From NCBI RefSeq assembly GCF_900119705.1, contig NZ_LT632322.1, positions 868,001 to 932,000 on the forward strand: DNA of 64,000 nt. Direction: 5' to 3'. The position numbers were made by a program, and so were the translations under genes. Positions 1 to 9,958 of this stretch are shown in pieces. Within the stretch, counting starts at the first letter, position 1. The number at the start of each line of letters is the position of its first letter. The notes under the pieces were generated by a model. That model was not told the DNA's origin, did no database searches, and saw only the letters and a program-made list of their open reading frames with translations. The DNA is from Murdochiella vaginalis (GTDB taxonomy: Bacteria; Bacillota; Clostridia; Tissierellales; Peptoniphilaceae).

Positions 1-16
1 AGGAGGTCTTTCAATA

Positions 17-310
17 ATGAAAACTCCATTTGATATCATCATCGCTCCGGTCATCACGGAGAAATCCATGGCGGATATGGCGGAACATAAATACACCTTC
101 CGCGTCGATGCTAAGAGCAACAAAGCGGAAATTCGCCATGCTGTCGAAGAAGCCTTTGATGGCGTCACGGTTAAGCGTGTCAACACGATTACCATGAAAG
201 GCAAAACCAAGCGCGTGGGGAACCACAAGACGAAGAGCTCCGATTGGAAAAAAGCCATCGTCACCCTCACGGAAGACTCGAAGGAAATCGAGTTCTTCGA
301 AGGAATGTAA
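17..310 (+). CDS. rplW: Ribosomal protein L23
   Basis: A 97-residue protein matching full-length bacterial L23, with the typical N-terminal [11 protein letters not shown] segment and the basic loop [17 protein letters not shown]23 binds 23S rRNA at the peptide exit tunnel and docks trigger factor and SRP. The start follows an AGGAGG at 1-6. It is the first complete gene of the S10 operon here; rplD should lie just outside the window. Confidence 0.97.
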   Translation: MKTPFDIIIAPVITEKSMADMAEHKYTFRVDAKSNKAEIRHAVEEAFDGVTVKRVNTITMKGKTKRVGNHKTKSSDWKKAIVTLTEDSKEIEFFEGM

Positions 311-325
311 TCGAGGAGGGATGCA

Positions 326-1153
326 ATGGGAATCAGAAGATATAAACCAACCTCGGCAGGCCGTCGCGTTATGCGCGTACTGACCTTTGAGGAAATTACG
401 AAATCCACCCCGGAAAAATCGCTGACGGTCAACCTGAAGCGTTCGGGCGGGCGCACGAATAACGGGCGCACAACGCTGCGTTTCCGTGGAGGCGGCGCAA
501 AGCGCCGTTATCGCATCATCGACTTTAAGCGCAACAAGGACAACATCCCGGCGACCGTTTCGTCGATCGAATACGATCCGAACCGTTCCGCCAACATTGC
601 GCTCTTGGTCTATGCCGACGGTGAAAAGCGCTACATTTTAGCACCGCGCGGACTGCAAGTCGGTCAGCACGTGGAATCCGGCGATAACGTGGATATTACG
701 GTCGGCAATGCTTTACCGCTTCGTTTCATCCCGGTTGGCCAGACGATTCACAATATCGAGATGAAGCCGGGCAAAGGTGCACAGCTGGTTCGTACGGCCG
801 GTGCCGAAGCTCAGTTAATGGCGAAGGAAGGCAAGTATGCACAGCTTCGCATGCCCTCCGGCGAGTATCGCTTGATTTCGCTGGACTGCAAAGCGACGAT
901 CGGCGCGGTCGGGAACCCGGATCACGGCCTGGTACGTCTTGGTAAAGCCGGTAAAAAACGCTATCTCGGCCGCAAGCCTCATGTTCGCGGTTCGGCGATG
1001 AACCCGGTAGACCATCCGCACGGCGGTGGTGAGGGACGCGCTCCGGTAGGCCGTCCGGCACCGATGACCCCGTGGGGCAAAAAATCACGTGGCGTGAAGA
1101 CCCGCACAGCGAAACAATCCGACAAGATGATTGTTCGCCGTCGCACGAAGTAA
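326..1153 (+). CDS. rplB: Ribosomal protein L2
   Basis: A 275-residue L2, full length for the family. The C-terminal [13 protein letters not shown] segment near the peptidyl-transferase centre is present, including the conserved His of HPHGGGEG. L2 binds 23S rRNA and is needed for subunit association. The start has GAGGAGGG just upstream, 15 bases after rplW, so the genes are in one operon. The N-terminal KPTSAGRR motif is also canonical. Confidence 0.98.
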   Translation: MGIRRYKPTSAGRRVMRVLTFEEITKSTPEKSLTVNLKRSGGRTNNGRTTLRFRGGGAKRRYRIIDFKRNKDNIPATVSSIEYDPNRSANIALLVYADGEKRYILAPRGLQVGQHVESGDNVDITVGNALPLRFIPVGQTIHNIEMKPGKGAQLVRTAGAEAQLMAKEGKYAQLRMPSGEYRLISLDCKATIGAVGNPDHGLVRLGKAGKKRYLGRKPHVRGSAMNPVDHPHGGGEGRAPVGRPAPMTPWGKKSRGVKTRTAKQSDKMIVRRRTK

Positions 1154-1165
1154 CAGGAGGATGGC

Positions 1166-1450
1166 ATGAGCAGATCTTTGAAGAAAGGGCCTTTTGTAGA
1201 TGACCACCTGATGAAAAAGGTGGAGGCTCTTAATGAATCCAATAAGAAAATGGTGATCAAGACGTGGTCCCGTCGCTCGACGATCTTCCCGCAATTTGTG
1301 GGCCACACGATCGCTGTGCACGATGGAAGAAAACACGTACCCATCTATATCACAGAAGATATGGTCGGACATAAACTCGGCGAGTTTGTCCCCACCCGTA
1401 CATTCAGAGGACATGCCGGGAAAGCGGATAAGCAGAGTGGCGTACGCTAG
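1166..1450 (+). CDS. rpsS: Ribosomal protein S19
   Basis: A 94-residue S19 with the usual [15 protein letters not shown] start and the C-terminal [10 protein letters not shown] motif. S19 sits in the head of the 30S subunit with S13. It has an AGGAGG ribosome binding site and lies 12 bases after rplB, in the standard S10-operon order. Confidence 0.98.
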   Translation: MSRSLKKGPFVDDHLMKKVEALNESNKKMVIKTWSRRSTIFPQFVGHTIAVHDGRKHVPIYITEDMVGHKLGEFVPTRTFRGHAGKADKQSGVR

Positions 1451-1460
1451 GAGGTAGGAC

Positions 1461-1808
1461 ATGGAAGCAAGAGCAGAAGCAAAATATGTTCGCGTCTCTC
1501 CCCGCAAGGTGAACTACATCTGCAAAGAGATTCGCGGCAAACAAGTGGATGAAGCGCTGACCATTCTGCATTTCACCCCGAAAAAAGGCGCGGAAGTGCT
1601 GGAAAAAGTTCTGCGTTCGGCCATTGCCAATGCGGAAAACAACCTGAGCCTGGATCGCGAAGGGCTGGTGGTTCGTCAGGCATGGGCCAATGACGGCCCG
1701 ACCATGAAGCGTTGGCATCCGAAAGCGAAAGGTGCAGCATATCCGATTCTCAAGAGAACGTCGCACATCGGCGTTGTGGTCAGTGAAAAAGAGGAGGAAG
1801 AGCGCTAA
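1461..1808 (+). CDS. rplV: Ribosomal protein L22
   Basis: A 115-residue L22 beginning [17 protein letters not shown]. The long beta-hairpin that lines the exit tunnel ends in a typical [10 protein letters not shown] segment. The stop codon shares one base with the rpsC start (TAATG), so translation of the two genes is probably coupled. Confidence 0.97.
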   Translation: MEARAEAKYVRVSPRKVNYICKEIRGKQVDEALTILHFTPKKGAEVLEKVLRSAIANAENNLSLDREGLVVRQAWANDGPTMKRWHPKAKGAAYPILKRTSHIGVVVSEKEEEER

Positions 1809-2608
1809 TGGGTCAAAAGGTACATCCGAAGGGAATGCGCGTCGGCGTCATCAAGGATTGGGATTCCAATTGGTTTGCCGGCAGCGCACAGTTTCCGAAG
1901 TTGATTAAAGAGGATCATGAGATCCGCAAGATGGTCAAGAAAGAGTTGTTCGAGGCTGGCATCTCCGATATAAAAATCGAACGCACCATGGGTCGTGTAC
2001 GCGTCACCATCAACACCGCAAAGCCGGGCATTGTCATCGGTAAAGGCGGTACGGCGGTGGAAGAGCTCAAGAAGCGCATGGAAAAACTGACCAAGAAGAC
2101 GGTTCTCATCAATGTCGAAGAAATTCGCAATCCGGATTTAGATGCACAGCTGCAGGCAGAGCGCATCGCCGCTGACCTGGAAAACCGCGTGACCTTCCGT
2201 CGTGCGATGAAGCAGGCAATTCAGCGCAGCATGCGTGCCGGTGCCAAGGGAATTAAAACATTGGCTGCCGGTCGTTTGGGCGGCGCCGATATGGCCCGTA
2301 CCGAGCATTATTCCGAGGGAACCATTCCCCTGCAAACGCTGCGTGCCGACATCCGTTACGGACAGGCAGTGGCCCGCACAACGGCAGGTGCCGTGGGCAT
2401 CAAGGTATGGATTTACATCGGCGAAGTGCTTCCGGGCATGAAAGAGGCGGAGATGCCGAAGCCGCCGCGCCGTGAGCCGCGTCGTGGACGCCGCGATCGT
2501 CGGGATGACAATCGCCAGGATCGCCGTGACAATCGTCGTGGCGGAGAGCGTCGCGGAAACCGCCGCGAAGGAAATGGTCGTGGCGAGCGTCCCCAGCGCG
2601 AGCAATAA
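1808..2608 (+). CDS. rpsC: Ribosomal protein S3 with basic C-terminal tail
   Basis: A 266-residue S3. The [13 protein letters not shown] start, the KH domain ([15 protein letters not shown], about residues 75-90) and the C-terminal domain ([11 protein letters not shown]) are all present. After about residue 215 comes a roughly 50-residue Arg/Asp/Gly-rich tail ([20 protein letters not shown] and similar) beyond the folded S3 core. Many S3 proteins have a short tail; this one is long and probably disordered. S3 is at the mRNA entry channel, so the tail could contact mRNA or rRNA (inference). Confidence 0.97.
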   Translation: MGQKVHPKGMRVGVIKDWDSNWFAGSAQFPKLIKEDHEIRKMVKKELFEAGISDIKIERTMGRVRVTINTAKPGIVIGKGGTAVEELKKRMEKLTKKTVLINVEEIRNPDLDAQLQAERIAADLENRVTFRRAMKQAIQRSMRAGAKGIKTLAAGRLGGADMARTEHYSEGTIPLQTLRADIRYGQAVARTTAGAVGIKVWIYIGEVLPGMKEAEMPKPPRREPRRGRRDRRDDNRQDRRDNRRGGERRGNRREGNGRGERPQREQ

Positions 2609-2630
2609 GACCGGGTGAGGAGGTAGCACT

Positions 2631-3062
2631 ATGTTAATGCCAAAAAGAGTTAAACGCCGTCGCGTCCACCGTGGTCGAATGAAGGGGATGGCACTGCGTG
2701 GAAATACCGTCACATACGGAGAATATGGCCTGCAGGCTGTTGAACCGGCATGGATGACGGCCAATCAAATTGAAGCGGCTCGACGTGCCATGACGCGCTA
2801 CATCAAGCGTGGCGGAAACGTCTGGATTAAAGTTTTCCCGGATAAACCGGTTTCCAAAAAACCTGCCGAAGTCCGTATGGGTTCCGGTAAAGGTGCTCCG
2901 GAGTATTGGGTCGCTGTTATCAAACCCGGTCGCGTGCTGTTTGAGATGTCGGGCGTGCCGCACGATGTGGCAAAAGAAGCGATGCGTCTTGCTGCTGCGA
3001 AGTTGCCGATGAAGACCAAGTTCGTCGTGCGTGAACAAGCGGGACAGGAAGGTGAAGAATAA
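2631..3062 (+). CDS. rplP: Ribosomal protein L16
   Basis: A 143-residue L16 with the standard [18 protein letters not shown]-terminus and [17 protein letters not shown] motif; it contacts the A- and P-site tRNAs. The first ATG (2631) follows GAGGAGGT at 2617-2624 with six-base spacing, so an extra Met-Leu precedes the usual MPKR. A second ATG at 2637 would also be in range. Its stop overlaps the rpmC start by one base (TAATG). Confidence 0.97.
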   Translation: MLMPKRVKRRRVHRGRMKGMALRGNTVTYGEYGLQAVEPAWMTANQIEAARRAMTRYIKRGGNVWIKVFPDKPVSKKPAEVRMGSGKGAPEYWVAVIKPGRVLFEMSGVPHDVAKEAMRLAAAKLPMKTKFVVREQAGQEGEE

Positions 3063-3268
3063 TGAAAGCTACGGAAATTCGCAATCTCTCCGATCAGGAT
3101 CTCAGCCAGAAGTTGCAGGATCTGAAGCAGGAGTTGTTCAACCTTCGCTTCCAGATTGCAGCCGGCCAGCTGGAGAATCCCAACGCTATCGGAACGGTAA
3201 AGAAAGATATCGCGCGTGTACGCACGATTCAACAGGAACGTGCCATTGCGGCAAGAAAGGAGGCGTAA
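3062..3268 (+). CDS. rpmC: Ribosomal protein L29
   Basis: A 68-residue two-helix L29 ([14 protein letters not shown], later [16 protein letters not shown], and IARVRTIQ). It binds near L23 at the exit tunnel. It begins on the last base of the rplP stop codon and ends three bases before rpsQ. Confidence 0.97.
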   Translation: MKATEIRNLSDQDLSQKLQDLKQELFNLRFQIAAGQLENPNAIGTVKKDIARVRTIQQERAIAARKEA

Positions 3269-3271
3269 CCG

Positions 3272-3532
3272 ATGGAAAATCGTACATCGAAACGTCCACA
3301 GAAGATCGGTATGGTCGTCTCCAACAGTATGGATAAGACGATCGTGGTGGAAATCTCGACATTGGTCAAGCATCCCGAATACCACAAGATGATGAAACGC
3401 ACGATCCGTATTAAAGCGCATGACGAGAATAATCAGGCGAAAATCGGCGACCGCGTTCTGGTAATGCAGACGCGTCCACTGTCGAAGACAAAACGATATC
3501 GCCTCGTTGAAATCCTCGAAGAAGCGAAGTAA
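3272..3532 (+). CDS. rpsQ: Ribosomal protein S17
   Basis: An 86-residue OB-fold S17 with the conserved [16 protein letters not shown] segment and the [15 protein letters not shown]-terminus. It binds 16S rRNA helices 7 and 11. The ribosome binding site (AAAGGAGG) lies in the end of rpmC. Confidence 0.97.
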   Translation: MENRTSKRPQKIGMVVSNSMDKTIVVEISTLVKHPEYHKMMKRTIRIKAHDENNQAKIGDRVLVMQTRPLSKTKRYRLVEILEEAK

Positions 3533-3546
3533 GAGAGGGGGCTTCA

Positions 3547-3915
3547 ATGTTACAGAATGAAAGTCGTTTGAAAGTCGCCGACAACTCCGGCGCAAAAGAA
3601 CTCTTGGTCATTCACGTCATCGGCAGTACCGGTCGTAAATACGCGCATATCGGCGATCAAATTCGCTGCACGGTCAAAAATGCGACGCCAGGCGGCACGG
3701 TGAAGAAGGGCGACGTTGTCACCGCTGTTGTTGTTCGCAGCAAAGACGGTGTTTCGCGTCCGGACGGCAGTGTGATCCGCTTCGACGATAACGCGGCGGT
3801 CATTGTCAAAGATGATAAAAACCCGGTGGGCACACGTATCTTCGGGCCGGTTACGCGCGAGCTTCGTCAGAATGGCTACATGAAGATCATTTCGCTCGCA
3901 CCGGAAGTACTGTAA
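3547..3915 (+). CDS. rplN: Ribosomal protein L14
   Basis: A 122-residue L14, exact family length, with [13 protein letters not shown] at the start and [13 protein letters not shown] near the end. It forms the intersubunit bridge with 16S helix 14 and is the RsfS docking surface. It is preceded by GAGAGGGGGC. Confidence 0.98.
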   Translation: MLQNESRLKVADNSGAKELLVIHVIGSTGRKYAHIGDQIRCTVKNATPGGTVKKGDVVTAVVVRSKDGVSRPDGSVIRFDDNAAVIVKDDKNPVGTRIFGPVTRELRQNGYMKIISLAPEVL

Positions 3916-3925
3916 GGAGTGGACT

Positions 3926-4237
3926 ATGCACATTAAAAAAGGTGATCAGGTCCAGGTGATCTCCGGCAAATATAAAGGAAAAGTCGGTGAGGTATTACAG
4001 GTTTTTCCGAAAGCGAACCGGGTCATCGTTAAGGACGTCAATATGCAGGTGAAGCACAAAAAACCGCGCAGCATGCAAGAGCCGGGTGGAATCCTCCATC
4101 GCGAAGGCCCCATTCATGCCTCGAATGTGCTGCTTTATGATGAAGCGGCAAAACGCGGCGTGCGCACACACACAGAAATCAAGGACGGGAAAAAAGTTCG
4201 TGTTTCCACGAAGAGCGACACCCGTTTTGATCAGTAA
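3926..4237 (+). CDS. rplX: Ribosomal protein L24
   Basis: A 103-residue L24 carrying the N-terminal KOW motif ([20 protein letters not shown]) and the conserved [13 protein letters not shown] segment. It is one of the 50S assembly initiator proteins. It has an AAGGAG ribosome binding site and is 10 bases after rplN. Confidence 0.97.
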   Translation: MHIKKGDQVQVISGKYKGKVGEVLQVFPKANRVIVKDVNMQVKHKKPRSMQEPGGILHREGPIHASNVLLYDEAAKRGVRTHTEIKDGKKVRVSTKSDTRFDQ

Positions 4238-4248
4238 GGGGGACGACC

Positions 4249-4791
4249 ATGGACAATACTTTATATACACTCTATAAAAATGAGGTCGTGCCCGCTTTAA
4301 TGAAGGAATTCTCCTACGACAACATCATGCAGGTGCCGAAGCTGGAGAAAATCGTCATCAACTGCTCCATGGGCGAAGCAAAGGACAACCCGAAGGTGTT
4401 GGAATCGGCAGCGCATGAATTGCAGGTCATCACGGGTCAAAAGCCGGTGATCGTCAAAGCTAAGCGCTCGGTGGCGAACTTCAAACTGAGGGAAGGACAG
4501 GCCATTGCGACCAAAGTCACCCTTCGCCATAAGAAAATGTATGATTTCCTTGAAAAGCTGATTGCGATCGCGCTTCCGCGTGTTCGCGACTTCCGTGGCG
4601 TTTCCGCTACGTCGTTTGACGGCCGTGGCAACTACGCTATGGGCGTGAAAGAACAGCTGATCTTCCCGGAAATCAATTATGACGATGTGGACACGATTCA
4701 CGGTATGGACATTATCATTGTCACATCCGCTCAGACGGATGAGGAAGCCAAATCGTTCCTCAGCCACATGGGCATGCCGTTCGCAAAGTAA
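4249..4791 (+). CDS. rplE: Ribosomal protein L5
   Basis: A 180-residue L5 with the typical [16 protein letters not shown] and [18 protein letters not shown] motifs and a [12 protein letters not shown] segment. It binds 5S rRNA in the central protuberance and contacts P-site tRNA. It is preceded by AAGGGGGACGACC. Confidence 0.98.
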   Translation: MDNTLYTLYKNEVVPALMKEFSYDNIMQVPKLEKIVINCSMGEAKDNPKVLESAAHELQVITGQKPVIVKAKRSVANFKLREGQAIATKVTLRHKKMYDFLEKLIAIALPRVRDFRGVSATSFDGRGNYAMGVKEQLIFPEINYDDVDTIHGMDIIIVTSAQTDEEAKSFLSHMGMPFAK

Positions 4792-4802
4792 GAGGAGGAG
4801 AA

Positions 4803-4988
4803 ATGGCAAAAAAATCATTGATTGCGAAACAGCAGAGAAAACCGAAGTTCTCGACGCGCGCCTATACTCGCTGCAGCATCTGTGGCCGTCCGCACGCTGT
4901 TCTCAAGAAGTACGGTATTTGCCGCATCTGCTTCCGCGAACTGGCTTATCGCGGGGAAATCCCCGGCGTGAAAAAGGCCAGCTGGTAA
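4803..4988 (+). CDS. rpsZ: Ribosomal protein S14, zinc-binding short type
   Basis: A 61-residue type Z S14. Two CxxC pairs (CSIC and CRIC) flank [11 protein letters not shown] and form the zinc ribbon. The short zinc form is usual in Firmicutes; a zinc-independent paralogue may exist elsewhere but is not in this window. It sits in the 30S head and has a GAGGAGG ribosome binding site. Confidence 0.97.
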   Translation: MAKKSLIAKQQRKPKFSTRAYTRCSICGRPHAVLKKYGICRICFRELAYRGEIPGVKKASW

Positions 4989-5008
4989 GCTGAGGAGGAG
5001 GTAGAAAC

Positions 5009-5401
5009 ATGATGACAGATCCGATCGCGGATATGCTCACGCGCATCCGCAATGGCAATATGAAAAAACACGAATCCGTCGTAGTTCCGGCATCCAACAT
5101 GAAGAAGAATCTGGCACAGATTCTTTTGGACGAAGGCTACATCAAAGGATTCAACGTCGTGGAAGATAACAAACAGGGCATGATCACCATCGATTTAAAA
5201 TACGTGGATGATCAGCGCGTCCTCTCCGGCCTCAAGCGCATTTCCAAACCCGGTCGTCGCGTCTATGTACGCGCTAACGAGGTTCCTCGCGTATTGGACG
5301 GTCTGGGCATGGCGATTCTCTCGACTTCCCGCGGCGTTTTGACCGACAAGCAGGCACGTGAACAAGGTGTCGGCGGCGAAGTGATCTGCTACATTTGGTA
5401 A
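5009..5401 (+). CDS. rpsH: Ribosomal protein S8
   Basis: A 130-residue S8 with [16 protein letters not shown] and the C-terminal [20 protein letters not shown] motif. S8 binds 16S helix 21 and in other bacteria also regulates the spc operon. Two consecutive ATG codons (5009 and 5012) follow GAGGAGGAGGT; the first has six-base spacing and is used here, but the second is equally possible. Confidence 0.97.
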   Translation: MMTDPIADMLTRIRNGNMKKHESVVVPASNMKKNLAQILLDEGYIKGFNVVEDNKQGMITIDLKYVDDQRVLSGLKRISKPGRRVYVRANEVPRVLDGLGMAILSTSRGVLTDKQAREQGVGGEVICYIW

Positions 5402-5413
5402 GGGGAGGTAATT

Positions 5414-5953
5414 ATGTCAAGAATTGGATTGAAGCCGATTGACATCCCCGAGAAAGTGGACGTTTCAGTCGACAACACCAACACGGTTAAGGTCAAAGGC
5501 CCCAACGGCGAACTTGCGCAACAGATTCCCTCTGCGTTTAAAATTGAGCAGGATGGCAAGGTGATGCATGTGGTTCGTCCGGATGATGAAAAGAAAACTC
5601 GCTCGCTGCACGGTCTTTATCGTACACTGATTGCCAATATGCTCGAAGGCGTAACCAACGGTTATACGAAAAAGATGCACATTGAAGGCAGCGGTTACCG
5701 CGCACAGAAGCAGGGCAAAATGCTGGTCATGAACCTCGGCTTCTCGCATCCGGTTCAGATGCAGGATCCGGATGGAATCACGACCGAAGTGCCGGATGAT
5801 CGTACGATCATCGTGAAGGGCGCGGATAAACAGCAAGTTGGAAACTATGCGGCCAACATTCGTAAATGGCGCTTGCCGGAACCGTATAAGGGCAAGGGTA
5901 TTCTTTACGAAGGAGAACAGGTACGTCGCAAAGAAGGTAAAACAGGCAAGTAA
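5414..5953 (+). CDS. rplF: Ribosomal protein L6
   Basis: A 179-residue L6 with MSRIGLKPIDIP, LHGLYRTLIANMLEGVTNGY and the C-terminal RKWRLPEPYKGKGI motif that contacts the sarcin-ricin loop region. It has a GGGGAGG ribosome binding site 12 bases after rpsH. Confidence 0.98.
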   Translation: MSRIGLKPIDIPEKVDVSVDNTNTVKVKGPNGELAQQIPSAFKIEQDGKVMHVVRPDDEKKTRSLHGLYRTLIANMLEGVTNGYTKKMHIEGSGYRAQKQGKMLVMNLGFSHPVQMQDPDGITTEVPDDRTIIVKGADKQQVGNYAANIRKWRLPEPYKGKGILYEGEQVRRKEGKTGK

Positions 5954-5965
5954 GGAGGCGCTTAG

Positions 5966-6322
5966 ATGGCACAGTCTACAAAAAATGCAAATCGGTTGGC
6001 GCGTCATGCCCGTGTTCGCAAAAAGATTTCGGGCACTGCGGATCGTCCGCGCCTGAACGTCTACAAGAGCAATATGAACATGTATGCGCAGATTATCGAT
6101 GATGAAGCCGGCGTAACGCTTGTTTCGGCATCGACGCTCGACAAAGATGTAGAAGTCAAAGGTTCCACAGTGGAGTCCGCCAAGGCGGTGGGCGAAGCGG
6201 TTGGAAAGAAGGCTCTGGAAAAGGGCATCGAGACGGTCGTCTTCGACCGCTCCGGCTACATCTATCATGGCAAGGTGAAGGCGGTCGCCGAAGGCGCTCG
6301 TGAAGCCGGCCTCAAGCTGTAA
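5966..6322 (+). CDS. rplR: Ribosomal protein L18
   Basis: A 118-residue L18 with [20 protein letters not shown], the LVSASTLDK segment and the C-terminal [20 protein letters not shown] signature. It binds 5S rRNA together with L5. It has an AAGGAGG ribosome binding site. Confidence 0.97.
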   Translation: MAQSTKNANRLARHARVRKKISGTADRPRLNVYKSNMNMYAQIIDDEAGVTLVSASTLDKDVEVKGSTVESAKAVGEAVGKKALEKGIETVVFDRSGYIYHGKVKAVAEGAREAGLKL

Positions 6323-6338
6323 CCGGGGAGGAGGAATC

Positions 6339-6836
6339 ATGTATAAAGAAGACAACAAGCAAGAGCTTGAAGAAAAAGTCGTCTCGATTAACCGCGTCTC
6401 CAAGACGGCCAAGGGTGGACGCACGGGCCGTTTTTCCGCCATCGTTGTTGTTGGCGATAAAAAAGGCCGTGTCGGTATTGGAACGGGCAAGTCGCTGGAA
6501 GTTCCTGACGCCATCCGTAAAGGTTCCGAAGAAGCCAAGCGTTCTATGGTGAATGTTCCGCTGGTCGGAACCACCATTCCGCATACGATTATCGGTCGTG
6601 ACGGTGCAGGACGCGTTCTGTTGATGCCGGCAAAAGAAGGTACCGGTATCATCGCCGGCGGTCCGGTGCGTGCGGTTTGTGAAATGGCGGGCATTACCGA
6701 TATTCGCGCGAAGTCGTTGGGCTCTTCCAATGCGCGCAGCATTGTCAATGCTACCATGAACGGCCTACTCACTATGAGAACGGCGGATCAGGTTGCTCGT
6801 CTACGCGGCAAGAGCGTAGAAGAAATTCTGAAGTAG
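6339..6836 (+). CDS. rpsE: Ribosomal protein S5
   Basis: A 165-residue S5 ([20 protein letters not shown]). It has the double-stranded RNA-binding-like domain ([20 protein letters not shown]) and the [17 protein letters not shown] segment; S5 affects decoding fidelity. The reading frame is open back to 6300, but GGGGAGGAGG at 6325-6334 fixes the start at 6339. Confidence 0.96.
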   Translation: MYKEDNKQELEEKVVSINRVSKTAKGGRTGRFSAIVVVGDKKGRVGIGTGKSLEVPDAIRKGSEEAKRSMVNVPLVGTTIPHTIIGRDGAGRVLLMPAKEGTGIIAGGPVRAVCEMAGITDIRAKSLGSSNARSIVNATMNGLLTMRTADQVARLRGKSVEEILK

Positions 6837-6846
6837 GAGGCCGAGC

Positions 6847-7029
6847 ATGAGTATGTTACGAATTACATTAAAGAAAAGCTTCATCGGCCGCCAGGATAAA
6901 CAGATTAAAACGGCGAAAGCGCTGGGCTTGACGAAAGTCGGGCACACGGTTGAGCATGAGGATACTCCGTCCGTTCGCGGTGCGATCCGTAAGATTGATT
7001 TCATGCTTGATGTCGAGGAAGTACAATAG
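6847..7029 (+). CDS. rpmD: Ribosomal protein L30
   Basis: A 60-residue L30 ([20 protein letters not shown], then [15 protein letters not shown]), the normal length for the family. It has a TAGGAGG ribosome binding site overlapping the rpsE stop codon. Confidence 0.96.
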   Translation: MSMLRITLKKSFIGRQDKQIKTAKALGLTKVGHTVEHEDTPSVRGAIRKIDFMLDVEEVQ

Positions 7030-7039
7030 GAGGTTGATC

Positions 7040-7489
7040 ATGAAATTACATGAATTAAAGCCTGCACGTGGCGGCGAAACCAAAGAGCGTAAGCGCGTCG
7101 GCCGTGGTCATTCCTCCGGTTGGGGAAAATTTGCCGGGCGCGGCCGCGACGGACAGAATTCGCGAACCGGCGGCGGTGTTCGTCCGGGCTTCGAGGGCGG
7201 TCAGATGCCGTTGTTCCGTACGCTGCCAAAACGCGGATTCCACAATCCGTTTTCCAAGCAGTACGCGGTGGTCAATTTAGACGATCTGAACGGCTTTGAA
7301 GAGGGTGCCGTGATTACGGCACAGACTCTTGTCGAAGCAGGTATTATTCGCCAAAATGAGCTGGTGGACGGATTAAAGGTTCTCGGCAATGGCGAATTGG
7401 ATAAAAAGCTCACCGTGCAAGCCACGAAATTTTCCAAATCTGCTGAAGAAAAAATTCAGGCAGCCGGTGGAAAGGCTGAGGTGATCTGA
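7040..7489 (+). CDS. rplO: Ribosomal protein L15
   Basis: A 149-residue L15 starting [20 protein letters not shown] and containing the Gly-rich [20 protein letters not shown] extension that threads into 23S rRNA. The reading frame is open upstream into rpmD, but the AGGAGG at 7028-7033 places the start at 7040. The last base of its TGA is the first base of the secY ATG. Confidence 0.96.
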   Translation: MKLHELKPARGGETKERKRVGRGHSSGWGKFAGRGRDGQNSRTGGGVRPGFEGGQMPLFRTLPKRGFHNPFSKQYAVVNLDDLNGFEEGAVITAQTLVEAGIIRQNELVDGLKVLGNGELDKKLTVQATKFSKSAEEKIQAAGGKAEVI

Positions 7490-8766
7490 TGCTTTCGACA
7501 CTCAAGAATGCGTGGGCAACGGAACAGACGAAAAAGCGCATCATCTTTACGGTGTTGATGCTGATCATTCTTAGACTCGGCAATGCACTGCCTATTCCGT
7601 TTGCCAACTTGCAGCTCATCAACCAGATTTATAATTCGGTGGAGGGAAGCCTTCTCGGCATCATGAATATGATCAGTGGTGGCGGATTGGCGAACTTGAG
7701 TGTTTTGGCTTTGGGCGTCGGCCCCTATATTACGTCTTCCATTGTTATTCAGCTGTTGACATTCGCTATTCCGCAGCTGGAAGAAATTTCCAAAGAGGGT
7801 GAGGAAGGCCGCAAAAAGATCCAGCAGTATACGAAGTATCTGGGCGTTGCCTTGGCAGTTGTGCAGGCGTTCGCATTGGTACAGGGCATTTTCTCTGGCG
7901 CCTTCGGCAATGGCGGCGCCTTGGAAAAGGCAATTGCGGTTCTTGTCATGGTTGCCGGTGCATCCTTCGTGGTGTGGATCGGTGACCTGATTACAGAACA
8001 TGGGGTCGGAAACGGCGTTTCCTTCATCATTTTCTTAGGCATCGTTGTGCAGATGCCGGGAAGACTGTATGCCATGATTCAAGCCGTTCTTCATGGACAA
8101 ATGAATCCTCTGGTTCTGCTGCTCATCATTGCCATCACGATTGCGATCACGGTCGTTGTGGTGTTGCTCAATGAAGGGGAGCGTAAGGTACCGGTGCAAT
8201 ATGCCAAGCGCGTGGTCGGCCGCAAGATGTATGGCGGTCAGGCGACGCACATTCCCATCAAAGTCAACATGGCAGGCGTGATGCCCATTATTTTCGCATC
8301 CGCTTTGCTGGCCATCCCGCAGACGTTGGCTTTACTTTTCGGCGGCGGTGTACAGCGCTTTGTTGCACAGTATTTGACACCGCAGGGATGGATCGGATTC
8401 ATCGTGCAGCATGCGTTCCAGGTGCTGCTGATCATCCTATTCGCCTATTTTTACAACTCCATCCAGTTTAATGCTTATGAGTACTCGCGCAATCTGCAGC
8501 AATCCGGCGGATTTTTGCCGGGCATCCGACCGGGAAAACCGACGACGGATTATCTGCAGCGCATTGTCGGACGCATTACACTGGTTGGCGCTATCGTGTT
8601 GGCGGTTCTTTCGGTCATTCCGGGTCTGGTGAACAAAGTATTCTCCGTGAGTCTGGGATTCGGCGGAACGTCCATCATCATTGTGGTCGGTGTCGTGCTG
8701 GAAATGGTGCGCACGTTGGAAGCGCAGTTACAAATGCGTCATTATCGCGGCTTCTTAAAGCGATAA
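7489..8766 (+). CDS. secY: Preprotein translocase channel subunit SecY
   Basis: A 425-residue polytopic membrane protein with about ten hydrophobic segments, including LRLGNALPIPFANL in the first and the NEGERKVPVQYAKR cytoplasmic loop that contacts ribosome and SecA. FYNSIQFNAYEYSRNLQQSG and the C-terminal AQLQMRHYRGFLKR are canonical. SecY forms the export pore with SecE and SecG. It overlaps rplO by one base, so it is translationally coupled to the ribosomal genes. Confidence 0.98.
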   Translation: MLSTLKNAWATEQTKKRIIFTVLMLIILRLGNALPIPFANLQLINQIYNSVEGSLLGIMNMISGGGLANLSVLALGVGPYITSSIVIQLLTFAIPQLEEISKEGEEGRKKIQQYTKYLGVALAVVQAFALVQGIFSGAFGNGGALEKAIAVLVMVAGASFVVWIGDLITEHGVGNGVSFIIFLGIVVQMPGRLYAMIQAVLHGQMNPLVLLLIIAITIAITVVVVLLNEGERKVPVQYAKRVVGRKMYGGQATHIPIKVNMAGVMPIIFASALLAIPQTLALLFGGGVQRFVAQYLTPQGWIGFIVQHAFQVLLIILFAYFYNSIQFNAYEYSRNLQQSGGFLPGIRPGKPTTDYLQRIVGRITLVGAIVLAVLSVIPGLVNKVFSVSLGFGGTSIIIVVGVVLEMVRTLEAQLQMRHYRGFLKR

Positions 8767-8781
8767 GAAAGGAAGGCTACG

Positions 8782-9423
8782 ATGAGGCTCGTATTACTTG
8801 GCCCTCCGGGAGCCGGAAAGGGCACACAGGCAAAAATGCTGGAAGAACGCTATCATCTGTCGCATATCTCCACGGGCGACATCTTCCGTGCAAACATCAA
8901 GAACCAAACCGAGTTGGGCAAAAAGGTGGAAAGCTATCTTTCCTCCGGCCAATTGGTACCGGATGAGCTGACCATCGCGATGCTCTGGGACCGCTTGGAT
9001 CGCGAGGGCGATAAGGGCTTTTTGCTGGACGGCTTTCCGCGTACGCTGGAACAGGCGGACGCTTTAAAAGCCGGTCTCGCGAAACGGGCATGTCCATTGG
9101 ACGCCGTCATCTCCATCGAAGTCGAGGAAAAGGTGCTGGTCAAGCGGCTGGCGGGCAGAAGAACCTGTCCGCAATGCGGCGCCTCCTTCCACATTACGGA
9201 TCAACCGCCCCAAAAAGAGGGAATCTGCGATGTATGCGGCACGAGCCTTATTCAGCGTACGGACGACACCGAAGAGACGGTGCAAAATCGCATTGCTGTC
9301 TACCGAAAACAAACGGAACCGCTTGTCGCATATTACGACAAGGAAGGGATTCTCGTTCATATCAACGGCGATCAGCCGGTAGAATCGGTTTTTCACGCCA
9401 TTGAAGAGGCGTTAACGGTATGA
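8782..9423 (+). CDS. adk: Adenylate kinase, zinc-lid type
   Basis: A 213-residue long-form adenylate kinase (AMP + ATP to 2 ADP). It has the P-loop GPPGAGKGTQ at residues 7-16, the NMP-binding region (STGDIFRA), DGFPRT, and a LID domain with two Cys pairs (CPQC around residues 129-132 and CDVC around 149-152), the zinc-binding version common in Gram-positives. It follows secY as usual. The next gene overlaps its stop by four bases. In most Firmicutes map follows adk; here it does not. Confidence 0.97.
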   Translation: MRLVLLGPPGAGKGTQAKMLEERYHLSHISTGDIFRANIKNQTELGKKVESYLSSGQLVPDELTIAMLWDRLDREGDKGFLLDGFPRTLEQADALKAGLAKRACPLDAVISIEVEEKVLVKRLAGRRTCPQCGASFHITDQPPQKEGICDVCGTSLIQRTDDTEETVQNRIAVYRKQTEPLVAYYDKEGILVHINGDQPVESVFHAIEEALTV

Positions 9424-9731
9424 CGTTAGAAGCGAATATGGATCAGCCGTGTCCTTACGTTCCCGGTCAGGTTGTGCGATCGAAGGCCGGACACGACAAG
9501 GGCAAGGTCTTTCTCGTACTGGATCGTTGTGATGCGAAACATGTTCACGTGGTGGACGGGCGAACGAGAACGCTCGCTCATCCCAAGAAAAAGCGCGTCA
9601 TTCATTTACAGCCCTATCGGGCCATCGTGTCCGATTTACAGACGATGAAAGGGGATGCGGCGTTGGACGACGCTACCATCCGCAAATGGTTGGCTCCCTA
9701 TCGGGAGGCACAAACGAAGGAGGAAAGCTGA
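9420..9731 (+). CDS. KOW-domain RNA-binding protein
   Basis: A 103-residue protein with an N-terminal KOW-like segment ([20 protein letters not shown], about residues 14-33), followed by [20 protein letters not shown], the L14e-like layout of small KOW proteins found next to infA in Clostridia. The start overlaps the adk stop (ATGA), and its own stop overlaps the infA start (TGATG), so it is embedded in the operon. The function is unproven; a role in ribosome or RNA metabolism is inferred. A second in-frame ATG at 9438 is possible. Confidence 0.8.
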   Translation: MTLEANMDQPCPYVPGQVVRSKAGHDKGKVFLVLDRCDAKHVHVVDGRTRTLAHPKKKRVIHLQPYRAIVSDLQTMKGDAALDDATIRKWLAPYREAQTKEES

Positions 9732-9949
9732 TGTCATCAAAAGACGTGATTGAAGTCGAAGGCGTCGTCAAAGAGCGACTTCCAAACGCCATCTTCATCG
9801 TCGAGCTGGAGAACGGACATGATGTCATGGCCCATATTTCCGGAAAACTACGCATGAATTACATTCGCATTCTGGAAGGGGATCGCGTGACCGTGGAGCT
9901 GTCTCCCTATGATTTAACCAAGGGACGTATCACGTGGAGAAAGAAATAG
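9731..9949 (+). CDS. infA: Translation initiation factor IF-1
   Basis: A 72-residue OB-fold IF-1 ([20 protein letters not shown], then [20 protein letters not shown], and the C-terminal KGRITWR). It occupies the A site during initiation. The start is chosen from the GGAGG at 9719-9723 and the one-base overlap with the preceding stop; the open frame runs further upstream but without homology. Confidence 0.97.
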   Translation: MSSKDVIEVEGVVKERLPNAIFIVELENGHDVMAHISGKLRMNYIRILEGDRVTVELSPYDLTKGRITWRKK

Positions 9950-9958
9950 GAGGAAGCA

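Noticed and set aside
5465-6772. A 435-codon open frame on the minus strand
   Set aside because: It lies wholly across rplF, rplR and rpsE, has no ribosome binding site or recognisable domain, and reflects codon bias of the plus-strand genes.
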